Assembly (NCBI GenBank): GCA_015485375.1
Contig: WFTU01000438.1
Span: 1-19,297, forward strand
DNA from: Paracoccaceae bacterium
Lineage (GTDB): Bacteria; Pseudomonadota; Alphaproteobacteria; Rhodobacterales; Rhodobacteraceae
DNA length: 19,297 nt
Direction: 5' to 3'
The notes beneath the pieces were generated by a model that saw only the letters and a list, made by a program, of their open reading frames with translations, made no database searches and had not been told where the DNA came from. The position numbers were made by a program, and so were the translations under genes. This document shows, piece after piece, positions 14,889 through 19,297 of this stretch (its first letter is position 1; every line of letters begins with the position of its first letter).

Positions 14889-15251
14889 ATGACACCGGAG
14901 ATTTTCAACAGATTCGTTTTGAGACCCGCGGGGTTGCTGGCCCGTGGTCTGTTGCCGTTGTTGCTGCTTCTGGCCCTGTCGCTGAACAACGTGGCCATGA
15001 GCGCCGGGGCTATGGATCATTCTTCGGAAAAAGTCTCGGCTATGGTTTCTGCCGCGATGGCGGACGACCATGCCCTGCATGTTTCCGGCGATGACGGCTC
15101 CTGCCAGCAAATGACCCCGTGCAGCGCTGCGCTGGAGGGACCGGAAGCACCGGCCCTCGTTGTTATCCCGCCGCAAATCGCGTGGAACCTGCGCAACAGC
15201 GCCGCGCGCAACCGGGCGCTCAGCCCGCCGTTCCACCCTCCTATCGTCTGA
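14889..15251 (+). CDS. Small secreted Cys/His/Met-containing protein, unrecognised
   Basis: This 120-residue protein has a basic start and a hydrophobic segment at 15-35 (LLPLLLLLALSL), a signal peptide or anchor with a possible cleavage site near residue 40. The mature part carries Met/His residues (AMDH, MADDHALH), C72 and C78 (CQQMTPC) and a C-terminal PPFHPPIV. I do not recognise a family. Similar small secreted proteins with a C-x5-C pair and a Pro-rich tail are common beside copper genes, so periplasmic copper binding is a guess. It has its own FNR-type site about 55 bp upstream. A GAG-containing purine stretch precedes the ATG, but the ribosome site is weak. Confidence 0.75.
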   Translation: MTPEIFNRFVLRPAGLLARGLLPLLLLLALSLNNVAMSAGAMDHSSEKVSAMVSAAMADDHALHVSGDDGSCQQMTPCSAALEGPEAPALVVIPPQIAWNLRNSAARNRALSPPFHPPIV

Positions 15252-15298
15252 ATTCGACCCTTCTGTGAACCGCACCCTCGCGGTGCAAGATCGAATTC
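15250..15298. repeat. Nested inverted repeat between the small secreted gene and the SHOCT gene
   Basis: Outer arms GAATTCGA (15250-15257) and TCGAATTC (15291-15298) enclose an inner hairpin GCACC-CTCGC-GGTGC (15272-15286). The structure occupies most of the 65-nt gap and begins at the upstream stop codon, so it could fold in mRNA and affect translation of the SHOCT gene 19 nt on. Confidence 0.7.
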
Positions 15299-15316
15299 GA
15301 ATGATGGAGAAAGACC

Positions 15317-15664
15317 ATGAAACTCTTTGCCAAAACCACGGCTGTCCTTACCGCTGCAACCCTGTTGCCTGCGCAGATCGCGCTGGCGGACCAGAACTTC
15401 CCCTATGCCAACCCTGTCGGCACCTATGAACACATGGGTGGCTATGGCATGGGCTGGGGCGGCTGGTTCTTCGGGCCGCTGATGATGCTGCTTGTGCTGG
15501 GTGCACTGGTCGGTGGCGTCGTCCTGATCCTGCGCCTGCTCGGCGTCGGCGGCGGTGCGGCCAATGCGGGCGGCAATGCGCTGAACCTGCTGAACGACAG
15601 GTTCGCACGCGGCGATATCGACGAAGACGAATATCGCAAGCGGCGCGACGCCCTCAACAGCTAA
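15317..15664 (+). CDS. SHOCT-domain membrane protein
   Basis: This 115-residue protein has a signal peptide at 1-24 (ALA-D cleavage), a Gly/Tyr/Trp/Met-rich stretch (HMGGYGMGWGGW, 39-50), one membrane helix at about 53-75, a Gly/Ala linker, and a C-terminal SHOCT motif at 87-113 (LNLLNDRFARGDIDEDEYRKRRDAL). The SHOCT motif is a short amphipathic helical unit often found at protein ends, of unclear function. Small SHOCT membrane proteins frequently sit in copper or metal clusters; a metal-stress role is inferred from context. A GGAG site lies 8 nt before ATG. It follows the small secreted gene by 65 nt. Confidence 0.85.
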   Translation: MKLFAKTTAVLTAATLLPAQIALADQNFPYANPVGTYEHMGGYGMGWGGWFFGPLMMLLVLGALVGGVVLILRLLGVGGGAANAGGNALNLLNDRFARGDIDEDEYRKRRDALNS

Positions 15665-15684
15665 CCTTCGAGAAAACCGTGGCA

Positions 15685-15706
15685 CGGGCGGGGATCACCC
15701 CGCCCG
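15685..15706. other. GC-rich hairpin between the SHOCT gene and the propeller gene
   Basis: Perfect 9-bp arms CGGGCGGGG and CCCCGCCCG flank a 4-nt ATCA loop, 20 nt after the SHOCT stop. No U-run follows, so it is more likely an mRNA-stability or partial-attenuation element than a full terminator. Confidence 0.6.
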
Positions 15707-15779
15707 ACCTGCGCACATCCGGCAAGGACCGGAGAGCGGGTTGCTGCATCCAGAAACACCGAAATACCGGAGACATAAA

Positions 15780-16847
15780 ATGTTTACCAACACCACAAAA
15801 ACCTTTGCGCTCGGCGCTGTTGGCGCCCTGCTGATCGGGACCGCCGCTATCGCACAGCCTTTCGTTTACATCCCTGTCGGCGGGGCTGGCCAGATACAGG
15901 TGGTCGATGCCGCCAACAGGCAGATCGTCGATACCTACGAGGGGCTGACTGCCGTGCATGGTCTGGCCGGCACGCCGGACGGAAAATACCTGATCGCGGG
16001 CAGCTATACCGAGCGGGATCGCGGCACGGAAGCACCGGCCAAGCCTGCAGGCATGTCCGACGAGGAACACGCCGCGCATCACACTGCCGCACCGGCGGGA
16101 GCGGCCATGAACACCGACCAGGTTTCGATCGTAACGATCCTGCGACAGGACACCGGCGAGGTCGTGCGCGCCGTTGACGTGCCCGGAGCTGTGCACCACG
16201 TCACCGTCAGCCCCGACGGGCGTTTTGCGGCAGTGACCCATCCGGCCTATGACTCGATCAGCGTGATCGACCTGCAAAGCTACGAGGTCACGACCGTCAA
16301 AACCGGCTCCCTGCCGAACTACATGGTGTTCAGCCCCGATAGCGCCACGCTCTATGTCAGCAACGCGGGGGACAACAATATTGCCGTGATCAGCACCAAA
16401 CACTGGATGGTCGGGAAAACCTTCGCTACCGGCGAAAGCCCCGAACATATGGTGTTGTCGCAGGACGGGAAAACCCTGTTCGTCAACAATACCGACGGCG
16501 GGACCGTCAACGCCATCGATACCGCCAGCGGTGCCGTCAACGCGACCTATCCGATTAGCGAGCGGCTGCACGGGCTGGATATCACCGATGACGGCAGCGC
16601 TCTGCTGGTGGCCGAACGGGACGGCAACAATGTTGCCCGTGTCGATCTGGCCAGCGGCACCGTCAGCAAACAGGCGATGGGACCGGAACCCTATCACCTG
16701 ACCACCATCACCGGCAGCGGGCTGGCCTTTGTCAGCTCCTCGGACGAGCCGGTGATGCGGATCATCGACCAGACCGACATGTCGCTTAAAGGTAAGATCG
16801 ACATCAAGGATATCGGTCACCAGATGGTGGTCTCTCCCACCCGCTAA
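15780..16847 (+). CDS. Secreted YncE/YVTN-like beta-propeller protein with His/Met-rich loop
   Basis: This 355-residue protein has a signal peptide at 1-25 (AIA-Q). Repeated blade motifs such as VSPDGRFAAVTHPAYDSISVIDL, LPNYMVFSPDSATLYVSNAGDNNIAVI and HMVLSQDGKTLFVNNTDGGTVNAID are typical of seven-bladed periplasmic propellers. Residues about 79-111 are an insertion in an early blade with HAAHH, several Met and acidic residues, which could bind copper. The ATG at 15780 has GGAG 7 nt upstream; an in-frame TTG at 15741 lacks a site and would disrupt the signal peptide. It is the last gene before a strong terminator. A function in metal binding or as a partner of a copper enzyme is inferred. Confidence 0.85.
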   Translation: MFTNTTKTFALGAVGALLIGTAAIAQPFVYIPVGGAGQIQVVDAANRQIVDTYEGLTAVHGLAGTPDGKYLIAGSYTERDRGTEAPAKPAGMSDEEHAAHHTAAPAGAAMNTDQVSIVTILRQDTGEVVRAVDVPGAVHHVTVSPDGRFAAVTHPAYDSISVIDLQSYEVTTVKTGSLPNYMVFSPDSATLYVSNAGDNNIAVISTKHWMVGKTFATGESPEHMVLSQDGKTLFVNNTDGGTVNAIDTASGAVNATYPISERLHGLDITDDGSALLVAERDGNNVARVDLASGTVSKQAMGPEPYHLTTITGSGLAFVSSSDEPVMRIIDQTDMSLKGKIDIKDIGHQMVVSPTR

Positions 16848-16857
16848 CCTGACCAGG

Positions 16858-16887
16858 CGCCCCCTTTTCGCGAAGGGGGCGTTTTTT
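16858..16887 (+). terminator. Rho-independent terminator of the copper block
   Basis: CGCCCCCTT and AAGGGGGCG arms (9 bp) flank a TTCGCG loop and are followed by six T. It starts 11 nt after the propeller stop codon. It is the only hairpin in the window with a full U-run. Confidence 0.95.
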
Positions 16888-17020
16888 CCGTCCGATCACA
16901 CGATCTCGCGAAACCATCACGACTCTCTCACGCGGCTTTGCATCAGGAGTTACTCGCCACGGCGCATTCTTCTGTTACGCCTTGAAGTGCGACATTTTGT
17001 CAAAACCAAGGAGAGAATAC

Positions 17021-17875
17021 ATGCAGATCAACAGAAAAATCCTTCGCACCGGCGGGCTGTCCCTGCTGGTTGCCGGCATACTGGCCGCGGGCGTCACAGG
17101 CGTTTCCGCAAATGAAAGCGACGGCGCCATGTCGGCTTCGGCGGATGGTCAGGCGCTCTGGCAGTTTCCCGACCGCAAGGCGCTCGACCCGGCGCTGTTC
17201 GGCACCCCTGCCGAGCCGTGGAACGTCGAGCTTTTGCCCCTGTCTGAACGCCTGACCAGCGAGGATGGCAGCAGCTTTACCACCATCAAAAACCCCTCGA
17301 TGTTCTCCAACAACATCAAGATGACCACCGGCAGTTTCGACATGACCGTAAACGACGCCACCGCCAAGGACGGTATGGGATCCGAAGATACGGTGGCGAT
17401 GGATGCCACATTCACCGGACCGATGGGCCGGACCTTCCGCGTCGTGATGAACAAGGTCATTCCGGTCGGCCCCGACCACCCGTTCTTCGGCGGTGTAGGA
17501 ACCAATGTGCTGATGCACGGCGGCACGGGGATCGGCACGCCGCTGGTGGCCGAGGAGTTCTCCTACATCACCGTCTGGGGACTGGGTGATATCTATATCG
17601 ACGGCGAAAAGGTCGACAGCAAGCGCGTCGTCCATGTCATGGTGTCGGAACGCACCCGCGACGACGCCTTCAAGGTCGGCTTCGGCGTGGCAAAACCGGA
17701 CGAGCTGGAAATCCATCTGGCCATGCCGCCGCTCAAAGGCTCGCCCACCGGTCCGGTGCCGAGCCCTGTTCCGACCGGCGTGACCCTGCCGAACGGGGCC
17801 GAGCAACCGTTCATCCATGTGAACTTCTATGGCAACGCCGATCTGGAAGGGAACCGCTTCTACGGCGACATGTAA
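17021..17875 (+). CDS. Secreted protein of unknown function
   Basis: This 284-residue protein has a clear signal peptide at 1-30 (NRKILR, then GGLSLLVAGILAAGV, VSA-N cleavage). The mature part looks like a beta-rich soluble protein with conserved-looking segments: a Gly-rich MHGGTGIGTP at 165-174, VWGLGDIYIDGEKVDS at 185-200, and a C-terminal FIHVNFYGN at 264-272. It has no Cys, and Met (about 14 in the mature chain) is not clustered. I do not recognise a family. The ATG at 17021 has AGGAG 7 nt upstream; a TTG at 16982 in frame is a poor alternative. It lies between a strong terminator and a hairpin, so it is probably a single-gene unit. A link to the copper block is positional only. Confidence 0.82.
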   Translation: MQINRKILRTGGLSLLVAGILAAGVTGVSANESDGAMSASADGQALWQFPDRKALDPALFGTPAEPWNVELLPLSERLTSEDGSSFTTIKNPSMFSNNIKMTTGSFDMTVNDATAKDGMGSEDTVAMDATFTGPMGRTFRVVMNKVIPVGPDHPFFGGVGTNVLMHGGTGIGTPLVAEEFSYITVWGLGDIYIDGEKVDSKRVVHVMVSERTRDDAFKVGFGVAKPDELEIHLAMPPLKGSPTGPVPSPVPTGVTLPNGAEQPFIHVNFYGNADLEGNRFYGDM

Positions 17876-17881
17876 ACCGGA

Positions 17882-17905
17882 CCGCCGCGCTTGCAGGCGC
17901 GGCGG
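17882..17905. terminator. GC hairpin after the unknown secreted gene
   Basis: Perfect 9-bp arms CCGCCGCGC and GCGCGGCGG flank a TTGCAG loop, 6 nt after the stop codon. There is no U-run, so termination is likely weak or factor-assisted, but it marks the 3' end of this unit. Confidence 0.6.
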
Positions 17906-17964
17906 ATACCTGCGGCATTGCCCCGCAAACGGCGCAAGTTTCTGCGGTTCCGGACGAACCCCCC

Positions 17965-17992
17965 TTGCGCGAAACGGCTTTCCGACTATAAC
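17965..17992 (+). promoter_or_regulatory. Candidate carB promoter
   Basis: A TTGCGC -35-like hexamer and TATAAC -10-like hexamer are 16 bp apart, about 78 bp upstream of the carB start. The -10 is good and the -35 is weak. The remaining part of the 194-bp gap shows nothing I can name. Confidence 0.4.
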
Positions 17993-18069
17993 CACCACAA
18001 TTTGCATCTCGCAGACGAATCCCTCCCCGCCCGCGCGCATGTGCCGGCGGCCAAACGCGCGGAAGTCTA

Positions 18070-19297
18070 ATGCCGAAAAGAACTGACATCTCCTCCATCC
18101 TGATCATTGGCGCCGGCCCTATTATTATCGGGCAGGCCTGTGAATTCGACTACTCCGGCGCGCAGGCGTGCAAGGCGTTGAAGGAGGAGGGCTATCGCGT
18201 CGTTCTGGTGAACTCCAATCCGGCCACCATCATGACCGATCCCGACATGGCCGACGCCACCTATATCGAGCCGATCACACCGGAAGTTGTTGCCAAGATC
18301 ATCGAAAAAGAGCGCCCCGATGCGCTGCTGCCGACCATGGGCGGACAGACCGGTCTGAACACCGCGCTGTCGCTCGACGATATGGGGGTGCTGGAGAAAT
18401 TCGGGGTCGAGCTGATCGGCGCCGACCGCAAGGCCATCGAGATGGCCGAGGACCGCAAGCTGTTCCGCGAGGCGATGGACCGTCTGGGTATCGAGAACCC
18501 GCGCGCCACGATTGCCGAAACCATGGAGGAATGCATGGCCGCGCTGGAAGATGTCGGCCTGCCCGCCATCATCCGCCCCGCCTTTACCATGGGCGGCACC
18601 GGCGGCGGCATTGCCTATAACCACGAGGATTACGAGAAAATCTGCGCCAGCGGGCTGGATGCCTCGCCGGTCAACCAGATCCTGATCGACGAATCCCTGC
18701 TGGGCTGGAAGGAATACGAGATGGAGGTTGTCCGCGACAAGGCCGACAACGCCATCATCATCTGTTCCATCGAGAACGTCGATCCCATGGGCGTGCATAC
18801 CGGCGATTCCATCACCGTCGCCCCTGCCCTGACCCTGACCGACAAAGAATACCAGATGATGCGGACGCACTCGATCAATGTGCTGCGCGAAATCGGGGTG
18901 GAGACCGGCGGCTCCAACGTGCAGTGGTCCGTGAACCCCGCCGACGGTCGCATGGTGGTGATCGAGATGAACCCGCGCGTGTCCCGCTCCTCGGCGCTGG
19001 CCTCCAAGGCGACGGGTTTCCCGATTGCCAAGGTGGCGGCGAAACTGGCCGTGGGCTATACGCTCGACGAGCTCGACAACGACATCACCAAGGTCACACC
19101 GGCAAGCTTCGAGCCGACGATTGACTATGTTGTCACCAAAATCCCGCGCTTTGCCTTTGAAAAATTCCCGGGCGCCGAAGCCACCCTCACCACCGCGATG
19201 AAATCCGTGGGCGAGGTCATGTCGATCGGGCGCACCATCCACGAGAGCCTGCAAAAGGCGCTGGCCTCGATGGAGACCGGCCTGAACGGTTTCAACG
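18070..19297 (+). CDS. carB: Carbamoyl-phosphate synthase large subunit (5' part)
   Basis: The first 409 of roughly 1100 residues are present; the gene runs off the right edge. It makes carbamoyl phosphate from bicarbonate, ATP and glutamine-derived ammonia for arginine and pyrimidine synthesis, with CarA. Visible are GAGPIIIGQACEFDYSG at 14-30, R129 and R169, GGTGGG at 175-180 (ATP-grasp loop), ENVDPMGVHTGDSITVAP at 235-252, and metal ligands E299 and N301 in IEMNPRVSRSSALASKATG. The start has GGAAG 4 nt upstream. It is a housekeeping gene and a useful anchor for placing this locus. No carA is nearby in the window. Confidence 0.98.
   Translation, partial: MPKRTDISSILIIGAGPIIIGQACEFDYSGAQACKALKEEGYRVVLVNSNPATIMTDPDMADATYIEPITPEVVAKIIEKERPDALLPTMGGQTGLNTALSLDDMGVLEKFGVELIGADRKAIEMAEDRKLFREAMDRLGIENPRATIAETMEECMAALEDVGLPAIIRPAFTMGGTGGGIAYNHEDYEKICASGLDASPVNQILIDESLLGWKEYEMEVVRDKADNAIIICSIENVDPMGVHTGDSITVAPALTLTDKEYQMMRTHSINVLREIGVETGGSNVQWSVNPADGRMVVIEMNPRVSRSSALASKATGFPIAKVAAKLAVGYTLDELDNDITKVTPASFEPTIDYVVTKIPRFAFEKFPGAEATLTTAMKSVGEVMSIGRTIHESLQKALASMETGLNGFN

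Noticed and set aside
15741..15779. Upstream TTG start for the propeller gene
   Set aside because: No ribosome site, and it would put a charged extension before the signal peptide; the ATG at 15780 has GGAG at correct spacing.
16988..17004. GACA-TTT-TGTC inverted repeat as a copper or redox operator before the unknown secreted gene
   Set aside because: The arms are only 4 bp, which is expected by chance, and the site lies within 30 nt of the start codon.
16982..17020. Upstream TTG start for the unknown secreted protein
   Set aside because: The ATG at 17021 has AGGAG 7 nt upstream and starts a normal signal peptide.

Overview
The window looks like a chromosomal segment from an alphaproteobacterium, most likely a Rhodobacterales (Roseobacter/Rhodobacter-type) species. 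This is inferred from the gene families, the codon choice and the FnrL-type regulatory site, not from a marker gene. It carries three gene blocks on the two strands and one housekeeping gene at the right edge.

Positions 1-4758 (minus strand) hold the N-terminal 1586 codons of a giant, cysteine-free secreted protein. It has a Sec-type signal peptide and about 25 degenerate repeats of about 47 residues, each carrying an NSG-type turn and a conserved Gln. It is best read as a beta-solenoid surface adhesin or autotransporter passenger. Its C-terminus lies beyond the left edge, and its DNA is visibly less GC-rich than its neighbours.

Positions 11422-4979 (minus strand) form a tight six-gene operon: OmpR-type response regulator, histidine kinase, heme-copper oxidase subunit II (CuA), subunit I, a membrane-anchored Met-rich cupredoxin, and heme O synthase (ctaB). 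The first four genes overlap or abut (20-nt overlap, 16-nt overlap, then a stop codon directly followed by ATG). Subunits I and II have sequence signatures of the B family (ba3-like). The arrangement suggests a copper-dependent terminal oxidase with its own sensor system, a copper donor or electron-carrier protein, and a heme-modifying enzyme. No subunit III or Cox11 homologue is in the window.

Positions 11572-16887 (plus strand) form a divergent copper-handling block. A textbook CueR-type promoter drives a Cu(I) P1B ATPase with a His-rich N-terminus and YHS and CxxC metal-binding domains. It is followed by an ATC-hydrolase-family protein, a small secreted Cys/His/Met protein preceded by a near-perfect FNR-type box, a SHOCT membrane protein, and a secreted YncE-like beta-propeller with a His/Met-rich loop. 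A strong intrinsic terminator ends the block. The oxidase and copper-efflux operons share one divergent intergenic region, so copper supply, copper export and respiration appear to be controlled together.

Positions 17021-17875 encode an unrecognised secreted protein. Positions 18070-19297 are the first 409 codons of carB (carbamoyl-phosphate synthase large chain). No tRNA, rRNA, IS element or CRISPR array was seen.
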